Counted from the first letter of the stretch, positions 34,955 through 44,578 are shown. The stretch: 64,000 nt of DNA from Acidobacteriota bacterium (GCA_014584695.1 JACTMI010000042.1:96500-160499); one strand, 5' to 3'. Numbers and translations are program-made. Notes: generated by a model not told the origin, from the letters alone.

Positions 34955-37155
34955 CGTCCGCCGAGCTCCGCCCCCAGGTCGAAGGTGACGTAGTTGAAGG
35001 CCGCGTCGGCCACCCGCAGCAGGATCAGGCGCGCCTTCGGCGGGATCTCCTCCACTCGCAGCTCCTCCCTCTGCCCGTCGAGCAGCCCGTCGGCGGCGGC
35101 CACCGGCCGCCACGCCCCGCCGTCGATCGACACCGAGGCCTCCCGGATCGGGTTCCACGCATCGTACACCTCGGCCCGCACGGACGCGCCGGAGCGGGTG
35201 ACCCGCACCAGCCGGGGCGGCGTGTGGTCCACCACCACCGGCTCGCTCTCCTGCTCGACCGCCAGCGCGTCGCCACCGACGTTGCCGCGCGCGTCGGACG
35301 CGGTGAGGCGGAAGCGATAGCGCCCGTCCGGCAGCACCGTGGCGTCGAAGCCGTAGTGCTCCTCCTTGATCTCCTCGACCATCGGCAGCCAGACCGACGC
35401 CCCGGCCACCGCCCCGAGCTCCGGCTCCGGCCGCACCGCCAGCGAGTAGCGCAACTCGTCCTGGTTCGGGTCGGTGACCTTCCAACGCAGCGTCCGCCAG
35501 CCCTTGCGCCAGAGCGGCTTGAGCCGCTCGTCGCGCCCCGCCGACGGCTCGAGCGTGGTGAAGATGCCGTCGCGGTTCGGGCTCGCGGGCTCGTAGATCT
35601 GATCCGCCGGATTGAAGCCGGTGGGCACCAGCACCTGCCCGGGGTCGAGCGCCACGAAACGCTCGACCTTCGGCCGCAGGTTCTCCTGCCGGTAGGAGAT
35701 CTCGACCCCGCCGATGCGGGGCGAGCGACCCTCCGCGCCGCTGAGCTGCGCGCGCCACTGCAGGTACCGGCCCCGATCGACCGCGGCGAGCGGAATCTCT
35801 CGTCCCTCGGCGGGTGGGCTCCAGTCGGTCCAGGTCCGGTCCGGCTCGGCCGAGAAGCCGCTGCGGAAGGCGACCCGCACGCTGGCGCCTTCGGGCAGCT
35901 CGCCGCTCCAGCGGAAGGTGCCGAAGCGCGCCGCCTGACCGGCGTCGAGCGCCGCGCTGGTGTAGGTGCCGGACTTCTCGCTGCCCGGGACGAAGCGCCA
36001 GATCGCCGCGGCGTTGGTCGACAGCATCGCGGGCCCGGTGGCCGCGGCCGCCAGGCCGACGATCTGGCGCTCCTCGAGGTCTTTCTCGAGCACCACCTGA
36101 TCGTCGCGCAGCGAATAGAGCTTGCCGTCCAGCCCGGTGCCGATCCAGAGCTTGCCCTGGGCCCAGGCGAGCGAGAACACGGTCTCGTCCTGCGACTGCC
36201 AGACCGGCTCCACGGCGCCGGTCGGCAGGATGCGGACCACCTCGCTGCGCGGTCCGCGCGCGCCGGCGGGGCGCGAGCCGGCCGCCGCCGCCGCGGGCTC
36301 GCCCTCGAGCTCGACGGTGACCACCGGCTTCGGCTCCTCCGCGGTCGCCGTCGCCTCCGCCGCCGGCCGCGACGGCGCCTGCTCGAGCAGGCTCGCCTCC
36401 GAGGAGAGCACCGCCGCGTAGGCCACGCCGTCCGCCGCCGGCGCGAAGGCGACGACCTCGCCGAGCGCCGAGTCGTGGACGGTGCGCACCGAGCGGGATG
36501 TCTGACGCCAGCGCAGGATCAGACCGGAGCTGGCCGTGCCGACCAGCAGGTCGCCGCCCGGCTGGGGCAGCAGGCTGCGCAGATGGGTCTCCTCGCTGTC
36601 GAAGACGACCTCGCCCCGGCCGGCGGCGTCGACTCGATGGAGCCGTCCCTCGGTGCCGGTCGCCACCCAGAGCGCGCCGTCGGCGCCCCGTGCGAGCGCC
36701 CAGATGTACGTTTCCCCCGGGTCGTAGAAAACCTCGCCCTGGTCACCGCGGATCCGGTAGACCTTGCCGCGCGGCGAGGTGCCGGCGAACAGCGTGCCGT
36801 CGGCATCGGCCCAGAGCGCGAAGACCTGCGGCTCGGGCGCGGTGAACAGCACGCGGACCTCGCCCCGCTGCGACACTCCGATCACCCGTCCGTCGTCACC
36901 AGTTCCGACCGCCCACCCGTCCGGGGTCGTCGCGAGCGCGAACGCGAAGGGCTCGCCGAGCGCCGCCACCCGCTCCGCCCGCTGGGCGAGCGCCAGCACG
37001 CCGCGCGAGTCGACCGACACGCCGTCGAGCTCACCGGCCAGGAACGACGCCTGGGACTGCACCTGCAGCACCCGCACCGGCGCCGCGACCGACGGCGCCG
37101 CAAGGGTCCCGACGGCGAGTCCGGCGGCGAGCGCGGTCACGAGAATCCGGTTCAT
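34951..37155 (-). CDS. Exported beta-propeller protein with C-terminal Ig-like domains
   Basis: 734 residues. Signal peptide at 1-24 (ILVTALAAGLAVGTLAAP). Residues 40-400 are repeated short blades with DGxLFAGTSPRGKVYRI, DGALWVATGTEGRLHRVD, GDLLVGTASSGLILRW and GKLWIGTGLDGKLYSL, a seven-bladed-propeller-like pattern. A low-complexity insert of Ala, Glu and Pro lies at about 265-305. The C-terminal half has fibronectin or Ig-like strands (TWTDWSPPAEG, LRWKVTDPNQDELRYSLAVR, DGRYRFRLTASDARGN). It is probably an envelope or secreted protein of unknown role. It directly follows the S55 peptidase with a 4-nt overlap, so the two probably act together. Confidence 0.8.
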   Translation of the reverse strand: MNRILVTALAAGLAVGTLAAPSVAAPVRVLQVQSQASFLAGELDGVSVDSRGVLALAQRAERVAALGEPFAFALATTPDGWAVGTGDDGRVIGVSQRGEVRVLFTAPEPQVFALWADADGTLFAGTSPRGKVYRIRGDQGEVFYDPGETYIWALARGADGALWVATGTEGRLHRVDAAGRGEVVFDSEETHLRSLLPQPGGDLLVGTASSGLILRWRQTSRSVRTVHDSALGEVVAFAPAADGVAYAAVLSSEASLLEQAPSRPAAEATATAEEPKPVVTVELEGEPAAAAAGSRPAGARGPRSEVVRILPTGAVEPVWQSQDETVFSLAWAQGKLWIGTGLDGKLYSLRDDQVVLEKDLEERQIVGLAAAATGPAMLSTNAAAIWRFVPGSEKSGTYTSAALDAGQAARFGTFRWSGELPEGASVRVAFRSGFSAEPDRTWTDWSPPAEGREIPLAAVDRGRYLQWRAQLSGAEGRSPRIGGVEISYRQENLRPKVERFVALDPGQVLVPTGFNPADQIYEPASPNRDGIFTTLEPSAGRDERLKPLWRKGWRTLRWKVTDPNQDELRYSLAVRPEPELGAVAGASVWLPMVEEIKEEHYGFDATVLPDGRYRFRLTASDARGNVGGDALAVEQESEPVVVDHTPPRLVRVTRSGASVRAEVYDAWNPIREASVSIDGGAWRPVAAADGLLDGQREELRVEEIPPKARLILLRVADAAFNYVTFDLGAELGGR

Positions 37156-39071
37156 GTCCCCTCCTTGGATCGACCAGCGCCGGCGGGACCCGCGGCCGGC
37201 CGGCCGGACGCGCCGTCCGGCGGGCGGGTCCCCGCGCCCTCCGGCGATGCGCCGCCGCGCTGGATCGGCTCTGGCCGGCGCACGTCGAGATCCACCCGCA
37301 ACAGGCCGGCGAGCGGCACCGGCTCGGCCGAGCGCGCGCTCTGGGCGATGGCGAGCCGCAGGGGCCGCGCCGAGCGGTCCCCCGACGCACTCCAGATGGC
37401 GCGGATCGACCCCGGCAGCCGCGGCAGCAGCGCGCCCTGGGTCGACAGCCCCCGGCCCGCGAGCACGCCGATCACCGCCAGCTCGCGCGCCGAGCCGAGC
37501 GACCGCAGCAGGTCGAGCGCCTGGGTCAGGGTCACCGGCTGCTCCGGCTCGAGCGCCAGCCGCGCGGCGTCGGCCGATGCGCCATCGCCCACCAGCAGCG
37601 TGTAGCGGCCGGCGGGCAGATCCTCGGGCAACTGGACTTCGAGGCGGCGCCGGACGACGTCGCCGCGGTAAGGGCGCAGGTCGAGCACCAGGCGGACCAG
37701 CTCGCCGGGCTCGACGCGTGTCCGCTCGGCGTGCAGACCGACGAGCTCGGTCGCGCGCGGCGCGGCGAAGGGGATGACTTCGACCTCGAGTCCCTGCAGA
37801 TCCACGGCACCGAAATCGTTGCGCTCGAGGAAATCGACCACCGCCAGCAGGTAGAGGACCGTCTGGATGCCGGCGTTGGGGCCGTCGAACGACTGGCGCA
37901 GCTCGAGCCGGCCCGCCCCGCCGAGGTCGGCGAGGAATCTCAGGTCGACACTCTCCAACCCCCCGATCGGCGCGGCGACGTCGAGCGACCCGAGGGTGCC
38001 GATCGCCGCCAGCACCGGCAGCAGCGCCGGCACCGCCGCCAGCCGCAGCTCGAAGCGCCGCGGCGACGGTCCGCCGACCGCGATCGCGAGCGGCACCGTG
38101 GGCGCGCTCGCGCCCAGCCGCCCGAGCACGCCCGCCGCATGGTCGCGCTCGAACGCTCCGACCACCGGGCCCAGGTTCGCGAGCTTGAACGAGGCCAGCG
38201 AGCGCGACAACACGGTCACCACCTCGGCGGACGCCATCGGCATCCGGGCGTCGCCGAGCGCGGTCACCGGGTGGCCGAAGGCGAGGATCCGGTCGCCCGC
38301 CCGCTCGGTCACCGTGCCGGTGGCCGCGAGCCGGAGGTCGCCGTCGATCCAGACCTGGGCCACGGAACCGCCGGGACCGAGCGCCGCCGTGGCGTCGCCG
38401 CCGCCTCCGGCGCCGGCGGAGCGGCCCGCCAACGGCAGGCTGCCCCCCGCGGCGAGCCCGGGGAGCCACTGCGCCAGCTCCGCCACCGTCCGGTCCGCGA
38501 AACCAGCGGCCCCCCAGAGCAGAGCGGCACGCGCTCCGGCCGCCTGCGGACCGGCGAGCCGCGCCACCGCCTCGCCGAGGCTCTCGGCCGGCAGCTCCCG
38601 CGCCACGATCTCGGCGAGCGAGCGCGGACGCGGCGACGCGGCGCCGCCGGGCCAGGGCGCGGCGCTCTCGATGCCACGCATCGCGGCGATCGGGGTGATG
38701 CCGGCGATCGCTTCGTGGGAGAAGGGCCAGGCGAAGGCCACCGCGCCGACCAGCCGATCGTCGACGTAGACCGGGCTGCCGCTCATGCCGGCGATGACGC
38801 CGGTCTGCTCCAGGCCGGCGCCGGTCAGCCGGGCCATGACGAAGCTGATCCCCGGCTGCAGCTCGCGCAGCACCCCGAGGATCTCGACCTCGAAGCGCTG
38901 CGGCTCGCTGCCGCGGAAGACCGAGAGCCCCCAGCCGCGCTGGCCGGCGGCGAGCTCGTCGACCCCCATGGTCGCCGGCTCCGTCAGCGCCGCGCCGGAC
39001 CGAGCGCTCGCGGAAGCGATCAGGGCGCCCGTCAGGGCCGCAACCACCCACATCGTCCGGTGTCGCCTCAC
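37152..39071 (-). CDS. Exported SpoIVB/S55-type serine peptidase-like protein
   Basis: 639 residues. Signal peptide at 1-28. The S55 domain covers about 30-320: GWGLSVFRGSEPQRFEVEIL, ISFVMARLTGAGLEQTGVIA, then the nucleophile segment GMSGSPVYVDDRLVGAVAFA, and the later ILAFGHPVTALGDARMPMAS. In spore formers SpoIVB cleaves an anti-sigma pathway protein. Here no sporulation genes are seen, so the substrate is unknown. The C-terminal 300 residues hold Ig-like strands with VEVQLPEDLPAGRYTLLVGD-like sequence. It overlaps sua5 and the propeller gene by 4 nt each. Confidence 0.85.
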   Translation of the reverse strand: MRRHRTMWVVAALTGALIASASARSGAALTEPATMGVDELAAGQRGWGLSVFRGSEPQRFEVEILGVLRELQPGISFVMARLTGAGLEQTGVIAGMSGSPVYVDDRLVGAVAFAWPFSHEAIAGITPIAAMRGIESAAPWPGGAASPRPRSLAEIVARELPAESLGEAVARLAGPQAAGARAALLWGAAGFADRTVAELAQWLPGLAAGGSLPLAGRSAGAGGGGDATAALGPGGSVAQVWIDGDLRLAATGTVTERAGDRILAFGHPVTALGDARMPMASAEVVTVLSRSLASFKLANLGPVVGAFERDHAAGVLGRLGASAPTVPLAIAVGGPSPRRFELRLAAVPALLPVLAAIGTLGSLDVAAPIGGLESVDLRFLADLGGAGRLELRQSFDGPNAGIQTVLYLLAVVDFLERNDFGAVDLQGLEVEVIPFAAPRATELVGLHAERTRVEPGELVRLVLDLRPYRGDVVRRRLEVQLPEDLPAGRYTLLVGDGASADAARLALEPEQPVTLTQALDLLRSLGSARELAVIGVLAGRGLSTQGALLPRLPGSIRAIWSASGDRSARPLRLAIAQSARSAEPVPLAGLLRVDLDVRRPEPIQRGGASPEGAGTRPPDGASGRPAAGPAGAGRSKEGT

Positions 39072-39673
39072 AGCTCGACCCTCCCTCGCCGCAGCACCTC
39101 GACCGCCCCGCCGGCGCGCCAGCGCACCAGCGTCGACGGCGGGCCGCCCGGCAGCGTGCCGGCGTCGACCACGATCGCGTAGCGCCCTCGCAGCCAGTCC
39201 GCCACCCGGTCCGCCTCCAGATACGGCGCCGCGCCGCTCGGGTTCGCGCTGGTGGCCGTGAGCGCCCGTCCGACTTCGGCGAGCAGCCGTCGCAACCCCT
39301 CGTGGGCGGGGATCCGCACCGCGACCGTCGGCTCGCCGGCGGTGGCCGCCAGCGGCGCCGCCAGGTCGAGCACCACCGAGAGCGCCGCCGGCCAGCGCGC
39401 GAGCGCCCAGTCGAGCGCCGGATCCGCCGCGTCCACGCCCAGCGCCAGGATCTGCGCGCGGTCGGCGGCGATCACCGGCAACGGCTCGGCAGCGGCTCTC
39501 CCCTTGGCCTCGAAGACCCCCGCCACCGCCGCGGCGTCCCGCGGATCGACCGCGAGACCGTAGCTCGATTCGGTCGGCACGGCGAGGATCGCGCCGCGCT
39601 CCACCGCCGCCACGAGCGGCGCGAACGGCGCGCCGAAGCGCCAGCGCGGCGGCGCGGCGAGCGCGGTGCTCAC
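39068..39673 (-). CDS. L-threonylcarbamoyladenylate synthase (Sua5/YciO/YrdC)
   Basis: 201 residues with GTG start 39673. Family residues are present: VPTESSYGLAVDPRD near 37, VFEAKGRAAAEPLPVIAAD with the K-x-R nucleotide-binding motif near 60, VAVRIPAHEGLRRLL near 120, and LTATSANPSGAAPY near 142. The short single-domain form makes threonylcarbamoyl-AMP for the t6A37 modification of tRNAs. It overlaps the recN stop by 4 nt (GTGA). Confidence 0.93.
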   Translation of the reverse strand: MSTALAAPPRWRFGAPFAPLVAAVERGAILAVPTESSYGLAVDPRDAAAVAGVFEAKGRAAAEPLPVIAADRAQILALGVDAADPALDWALARWPAALSVVLDLAAPLAATAGEPTVAVRIPAHEGLRRLLAEVGRALTATSANPSGAAPYLEADRVADWLRGRYAIVVDAGTLPGGPPSTLVRWRAGGAVEVLRRGRVEL

Positions 39674-41388
39674 CCGGCTCCTCCCGCCTTGGCCAGCATC
39701 TCGCCGGCGTGCTCGAGCGCCACCGGCGTCACCCGGTCGCCCGAGAGCATGCGCGCGATCTCCGCCAGCCGCGCGCTGGCGTCGAGGGTCACGACCTCGG
39801 CGAAGGTCCGCCCCTGGCGCACCCGCTTCGAGACCCGGTGGTGGAGGTCGCCGTGGCTCGCCACCTGCGGCAGGTGGGTCACCGCCAGGATCTGACCAGC
39901 CCGCGCCAGCCGGCGCAGCTTGCGCCCCAACGCCGCGCCCTGGGCGCCGCCCAGACCGGCGTCGGCTTCGTCGAAGACGAGCGTCGCCGGATCGCCGGTC
40001 TCCTCGCCCCGGGTCGCCAGCTGCAGCGCGAGCGAGACGCGCGCCAGCTCGCCGCCCGAGGCGACTCGCGCCAGCGGCAACAGGGGCTCGCCCGGATTGG
40101 GTTGGAAGCGGAAGACGACCTGATCGAAGCCGTTGGGCCCGAACTCGACTGGCTCGCCGCCGACCGCGAGCGGGCTGCCCGGGCGCGCCGCGCGCTCGAG
40201 CGCGACCTCGAGCCGGGCCTTGCCGAGGGCGAGATCGCCGAGCTCGCGGCCGAGCCGGCGCGCAAGCTCGGCGCCCCAGGCCGCGCGGGCGACCGAGAGC
40301 TCGGTGGCGGCGCGACGGTAGCTCTCGAGCGCCGCCGCCGCACCCGCTTCGAGCGCCTCGACGCCGCTCTCGTCGCCTTCGAGCTCGGTCAGCTCGCGGC
40401 CGAGCTCCGCCCGCCGCGCGAGCACTTCGGCGCAGCTCGTCCCGTACTTGCGGAACAGCCGCTCGAGCCGCGCCAGGCGCTCCTCGATGCCGTCCAGCCG
40501 CCCCGGGTCGACCTCCAGCTCTCCCAGCCGCTCTCCGAGCGCGCGACCGAGCTCTTCGACGCGGGCGACGAGCTCCGCGAGCTCCGGCAGCGCGCTCTCG
40601 GCCACCGCCTCCCAGGCGGCGACGTCGGCCAGCGCGTGGCGGGCCTCGGCGAGCCGCTCGGAGGCCGAACCCTCCTCCTCGAACAGGCGCGCGTGCGCGC
40701 CGCCCATGGCGTGCAGGATCGCTTCGCGATGACGCAAGGAGTCGCGCTCGCGCCGCAGCAGATCCTCCTCGCCGGCCTCCGGGCGCGCTTCGTCGATCTC
40801 GCGCACCTGGAACCGGAGCAGGTCGAGCCGCTCGGCGCGCAGGCGGCCGTCGCCTCGGCGGCGCTCGAGGCGGTCGGCGAGCGCGCGCCACTCGCGGTAG
40901 GCCGCCGCGGTGCGGTCGAGCAGGACCGCCCCTTCGGGTCCGCCACTCCGGTCGAGCCACTGGCGCTGCAAGTCGGTCGAGAGCAGCCCGAGCTCCTCGC
41001 GCTGGCCGTGGATGCGCAGCAGCGCGGGCGCGATCTCCTGGAGCAGCCGCAATGTCGCCGGCTGATCGTTCAAGAAGACCCGGTTGCGCCCTTCGCGGCC
41101 GATCTCGCGGCGGACCACGAGCTCCCCGCCCTCGGCTTCGATGCCGGCTTCGGCGAGGCGCGCCGCGAGCGCGGCCGGCAGGTCGAAGATCCCCGCCACC
41201 GAGAGCGACTCGGCCCCTTCCCGCACCAGCTCGCTCGCCGCCCGCGCCCCCGCCAGCAACGCCAGCGAGTCGACCACCAGCGACTTGCCCGCGCCGGTCT
41301 CTCCGGTCAGCACGTTGAACCCCGGCCCCAGCTCCACTTCCCCCCCGGCGAGCACCGCCAGGTTGCGCACTTGGAGGCTGCGCAGCAC
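39670..41388 (-). CDS. recN: DNA repair protein RecN
   Basis: 572 residues. Walker A is LTGETGAGKSLVVDSLALLA at about 28-47, and Walker B with signature is ASGGELARVSLALQL near 430 and LVFDEADAGLGGAQG near 460. In between lies a long heptad-rich coiled coil (about 150-350). RecN is an SMC-like ATPase that helps hold and join double-strand break ends. It is the first gene of the six-gene operon that runs to the adenosine deaminase gene; all five junctions are 4-nt overlaps. Its own promoter should be at 41389-41422. Confidence 0.96.
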   Translation of the reverse strand: MLRSLQVRNLAVLAGGEVELGPGFNVLTGETGAGKSLVVDSLALLAGARAASELVREGAESLSVAGIFDLPAALAARLAEAGIEAEGGELVVRREIGREGRNRVFLNDQPATLRLLQEIAPALLRIHGQREELGLLSTDLQRQWLDRSGGPEGAVLLDRTAAAYREWRALADRLERRRGDGRLRAERLDLLRFQVREIDEARPEAGEEDLLRRERDSLRHREAILHAMGGAHARLFEEEGSASERLAEARHALADVAAWEAVAESALPELAELVARVEELGRALGERLGELEVDPGRLDGIEERLARLERLFRKYGTSCAEVLARRAELGRELTELEGDESGVEALEAGAAAALESYRRAATELSVARAAWGAELARRLGRELGDLALGKARLEVALERAARPGSPLAVGGEPVEFGPNGFDQVVFRFQPNPGEPLLPLARVASGGELARVSLALQLATRGEETGDPATLVFDEADAGLGGAQGAALGRKLRRLARAGQILAVTHLPQVASHGDLHHRVSKRVRQGRTFAEVVTLDASARLAEIARMLSGDRVTPVALEHAGEMLAKAGGAG

Positions 41389-41422
41389 GGTCTCGTTCTC
41401 CCCGCTCCGCCTCTGCCGCCTC

Positions 41423-41806
41423 TCAGCCGCGGGTGAAAGAGGGGACGTAGTCGGCGTCTTCCTGCGAGCGGCGCTCGGACATCAGGAAGTCGTAGAAGCC
41501 GCAGCGGCCGGTGCCGGGATAGGAGCGGCAGATGCGGGGCCGGGCGTCGTAGATGGTGCAGTGCCGGGTCTCGGTGTCGAGGAAACGGCAGACGGTGCCG
41601 AAGTGGACGTCCTTCTGATGGCGCAGGACCCTGCCGGGCGCGCCCGCGGGAGCCGGTTTGGTGAAACGGTCGCGCGCCGTTTCCTCGTCGAGACCGAAGT
41701 GGCGCGCGAGCCGCTTCACGTCGGCCGGCGTCGCCTCGATGTGCTCGTAGGAGCAGCAGTAAGCGGGGCAGTTGTCACAGTCGTAGAGGACACGGAGTTT
41801 CGACAC
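41423..41806 (-). CDS. YkgJ family cysteine cluster protein
   Basis: 127 residues. Cysteines are arranged as in YkgJ/zinc- or iron-binding clusters: LYDCDNCPAYCCSYEHIEAT near residue 7, GTVCRFLDTETRHCTIYDAR near 70, and PRICRSYPGTGRC near 91. That gives nine cysteines able to bind metal. The role is not known. It lies between recN and the FHA-GGDEF gene, with small gaps on both sides. Confidence 0.9.
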   Translation of the reverse strand: MSKLRVLYDCDNCPAYCCSYEHIEATPADVKRLARHFGLDEETARDRFTKPAPAGAPGRVLRHQKDVHFGTVCRFLDTETRHCTIYDARPRICRSYPGTGRCGFYDFLMSERRSQEDADYVPSFTRG

Positions 41807-41844
41807 CGGCGCATTCTATCCACGGAAGCGCCGCCGCTCGGCGC

Positions 41845-42891
41845 TCAGCGGGGAGCCGAGCCGGAAGCGACGACGACGCGATTGCGGCCTTCCGCCTTGG
41901 CGCGGTAGAGCGCGCGGTCGGCCGCGACCAGCAGATCCTCGAGCGCCGACATCTCCGGCCGCAGCTCGGCGACGCCGAAGGACGAGGTCACGGCGACGGT
42001 GGTCGAGCCGCCGAGGAAGGGTTCGGCCTCGAACAGCCGGCGCACCTTCTCGGCGAGCGCGGCGCCGCCTTCGGCGCCGGTCTCCGGGCAGAGAATGCCG
42101 AACTCCTCGCCGCCGACGCGCGCGAACACCTGCTCGGGGCGCAGCAGCGCGCTCACCCGCGCCGCCAGCTGTTTGAGCACGGCGTCGCCGCAGAGGTGGC
42201 CGTAGGTGTCGTTGACGGCCTTGAAGTGGTCGATGTCGAGCAGCACCAGCGCCAGCGGGCGGCCGTGGCGCTGCGCCCGCGCGAACTCGCGCGCCCCCTC
42301 CTCGTGGAACCGGCGCCGGTTGTAGACCTCGGTCAGGCCGTCGCGGATCACCAGCTGGTAGATCGCCTCGTGGTAGGCGTGCTCGACGTCCCGCTCGTGG
42401 AGGAACTTGAAGTGCACCGAGCCGACCTGGAAGCGGTCGCCGCTGCGCAGCTCGGCCGGGGTGCGCACCTCGCGCTCGTTGAGGTAGGTGCCGTTGCGGC
42501 TCCCCAGATCCTCGAGCGTCACGCGGTTGCCGACGAAGCGGAGGCGGGCGTGGCTGCGGGAGAGCGAGGGCACTTCGGGCAGGCTCACCTGGGCGCCGGT
42601 CGAACGGCCGATCTCCAGCACGCCTCCCGGCGTCAGCCGAAAGCGGGTACCGAGCCGCTTGTTCTCCGGATGGGCGATCAGGATCACGTCCGCTTCGAGA
42701 CCGCTCGGCGGCGCCGCGCGCAGGTCGGAGCCGTCGGCGATCGTCAGCAGGTGCTCGTCCGTGCCCGACCCGGTCGCCGTGTCGCGCCGGGAGAGTGTGT
42801 CGGTCGAAGTGTCGCGGGAATCCGATTTCCGCTGGCTCAACGGCTCGTTCGCCTTCTGGATCGAGTCTCGATTCGAAGCCGAGGATAGCAC
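41845..42891 (-). CDS. FHA-GGDEF protein, diguanylate cyclase
   Basis: 348 residues from GTG 42891; TTG 42840 is another possible start. After a Ser/Thr-rich head, the FHA domain reads GGVLEIGRSTGAQVSLPEVP, SLSRSHARLRFVGNR and LEDLGSRNGTYLNEREV, with GR, SxxH and NGT intact for phosphothreonine binding. The GGDEF domain has DIDHFKAVNDTYGHLCGDAV and the active site ARVGGEEFGILCPETG. The product-inhibition RxxD is not seen at the usual place. It should make cyclic di-GMP when a phosphorylated partner binds. No EAL domain is present. Confidence 0.9.
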   Translation of the reverse strand: MLSSASNRDSIQKANEPLSQRKSDSRDTSTDTLSRRDTATGSGTDEHLLTIADGSDLRAAPPSGLEADVILIAHPENKRLGTRFRLTPGGVLEIGRSTGAQVSLPEVPSLSRSHARLRFVGNRVTLEDLGSRNGTYLNEREVRTPAELRSGDRFQVGSVHFKFLHERDVEHAYHEAIYQLVIRDGLTEVYNRRRFHEEGAREFARAQRHGRPLALVLLDIDHFKAVNDTYGHLCGDAVLKQLAARVSALLRPEQVFARVGGEEFGILCPETGAEGGAALAEKVRRLFEAEPFLGGSTTVAVTSSFGVAELRPEMSALEDLLVAADRALYRAKAEGRNRVVVASGSAPR

Positions 42892-42911
42892 CGGAGCGGG
42901 CTGCCGCGCCC

Positions 42912-43655
42912 TCAGCGGAGCGCGGCCAGGAAGTGGCGGAGAACCGTCGAGGCCTCGGGGGTGGGGCGCACCGCGGCGGCCAGCCGCGCCAGGGCATCGT
43001 CGCCCGGCAGGTAGCCCTCCTGGTAGACGCGCGCGCGCTCCAGGATCCGGCGCTCGTCGAGCTCGACGTGGAACTGGCAGCCCCAGGCCGGCACGCCGAC
43101 GACGCGGAAGGCCTGGTTCGGACAGAGGTCCGAGAAGGCCAGCTCGACCGCCCCCGGCGGCAGCTCCAACACGCGGTCGTGATGCCCGAACTGAGCGTCG
43201 AAGCGCTCCGGCAGGTGCCGCAGCAGGGGGTCCTCGCGGCCCGCGTTCGTCAGCTGGACAGAGTAGGTGCCGATCTCCTTGCGCTCGAGATCGGTGATCA
43301 CCCGACCGCCCAGCGCCTGCGCCAGGAACTGGTGGCCGAAGCAGCTGCCGAACAGCGGCCGGCCCTCGGCCACGCAGCGCTCCAGCACGCGGGCGAGCGG
43401 ACGCGAGAACGGGTGCTCCCGGGTGACCGAGTGGGCGCCGGCGCCACCCACGATGACCACGTCGGCGCCGTCGAGGTCGCGCCATTCGAGCTCCGGCGCG
43501 ACCAGCAGATTGCGGCAGCGGAAGCGGTCCTCCGGCAGGCCGGACAGCTCGACGAAGCAGCGCCGCTCCTGGAGCTCGGCGCCCGGATGGTCGCGGATCT
43601 GCAGGAGCAGCACGCGGGGAGCGCCCGCGGCCGGGGGCGATGGCGGCGTGCCCAC
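42912..43655 (-). CDS. Class I glutamine amidotransferase-like protein
   Basis: 247 residues. The catalytic Cys is in RPLFGSCFGHQFLAQALGG near residue 104. The His-Glu pair is in WGCQFHVELDERR near 199. VVIVGGAGAHSVTREH is in the usual oxyanion region. It is close to GuaA-type or GMP synthase-like stand-alone domains that pass ammonia to an unknown partner, and the acceptor enzyme is not adjacent. The nearest gene is proline dehydrogenase, 4 nt upstream. Confidence 0.9.
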   Translation of the reverse strand: MGTPPSPPAAGAPRVLLLQIRDHPGAELQERRCFVELSGLPEDRFRCRNLLVAPELEWRDLDGADVVIVGGAGAHSVTREHPFSRPLARVLERCVAEGRPLFGSCFGHQFLAQALGGRVITDLERKEIGTYSVQLTNAGREDPLLRHLPERFDAQFGHHDRVLELPPGAVELAFSDLCPNQAFRVVGVPAWGCQFHVELDERRILERARVYQEGYLPGDDALARLAAAVRPTPEASTVLRHFLAALR

Positions 43656-43659
43656 GCGC

Positions 43660-44559
43660 TCAGCGGCCGCCGAGCATGGCGCGGATCACGTGCTTGGCGA
43701 CCTCGGGGTTCTCGCGCAACCTGCGGGTCGAGTACGGATACCAGTCGACCCCGTACGGCACGTAGACCCGTAGCCGGTGTCCGCCCGCGAGGAGGATGCG
43801 GCGCAGCTCCGGGTCGACGCCCAGCAGCATCTGGAACTCGTAGCGCTCGCGCGGCACGCGCAGCCGGTCGAGCAGGCCGAGCGCGCCGCACACCAGGTGC
43901 TCGTCGTGGGTCGCGATGCCGACGTAGACACCGTTCGCGAGCAACTTCTCGAGCGCCAGCAGGAAGTTGAGCCGCACCGTTTCATGATCGCGGAAAGCGA
44001 TCGTCCGCTGCTCGATGTAGATGCCCTTGCACAGCCGCACGTTGGCCCCGGCCGCCGGCAGCGCCGCGATGTCGGCGAGCGTGCGCCGCATGTACGCCTG
44101 CAGCACCGCGCCGACGTTGCCGTGCGCGGCGAACAGGTCGCGGTAGATGCCGAGCGTGGCATCCGTCGTGGTGGCATCCTCCATGTCGATGCGGACGAAA
44201 TTGCCGAGCCGCTTCGCCGTCGCGAGGATCCGGTCGACGTTGGCGCGGCAGAAGGCCTCGTCGATCTCGAGGCCGAGCGAGGTCAGCTTGATCGAGACGT
44301 TCGAATCGACGCCGCTCTCGGCGATGGCGACGAGCATTCGCTCGTACTCGGCGGTGCAGGCCTCCGCTTTCTCGCGCTGGGTCACCTCCTCGCCCAGCAG
44401 ATCGAGGGTGGCCATCGCGCCCTCGCGATTCAGGTCGCGAATCGTCGCCAGGGCGGCGTCGAGCGTCTCGCCGGCGACGTAGCGCTTCGCCACGCGGCCG
44501 ACGATCGGCTTGGGAACCAGCGGCAGGCCCTTGACGACCAGCCAGGCGAAGAGACTCAT
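43660..44559 (-). CDS. Proline dehydrogenase (single-domain)
   Basis: 299 residues, the length of the stand-alone FAD TIM-barrel enzyme. Motifs: VSIKLTSLGLEIDEAFCRAN near 89, FVRIDMEDATTTDATLGIYR near 122, NVRLCKGIYIEQ near 170, VGIATHDEHLVCGALG near 213, and the end signature YVPYGVDWYPYSTRRLRENP near 268. It oxidises L-proline to pyrroline-5-carboxylate and gives electrons to quinone. The second-step dehydrogenase is not in the window. Confidence 0.95.
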   Translation of the reverse strand: MSLFAWLVVKGLPLVPKPIVGRVAKRYVAGETLDAALATIRDLNREGAMATLDLLGEEVTQREKAEACTAEYERMLVAIAESGVDSNVSIKLTSLGLEIDEAFCRANVDRILATAKRLGNFVRIDMEDATTTDATLGIYRDLFAAHGNVGAVLQAYMRRTLADIAALPAAGANVRLCKGIYIEQRTIAFRDHETVRLNFLLALEKLLANGVYVGIATHDEHLVCGALGLLDRLRVPRERYEFQMLLGVDPELRRILLAGGHRLRVYVPYGVDWYPYSTRRLRENPEVAKHVIRAMLGGR

Positions 44560-44578
44560 GGTGTCGTATCTCCCGAGC

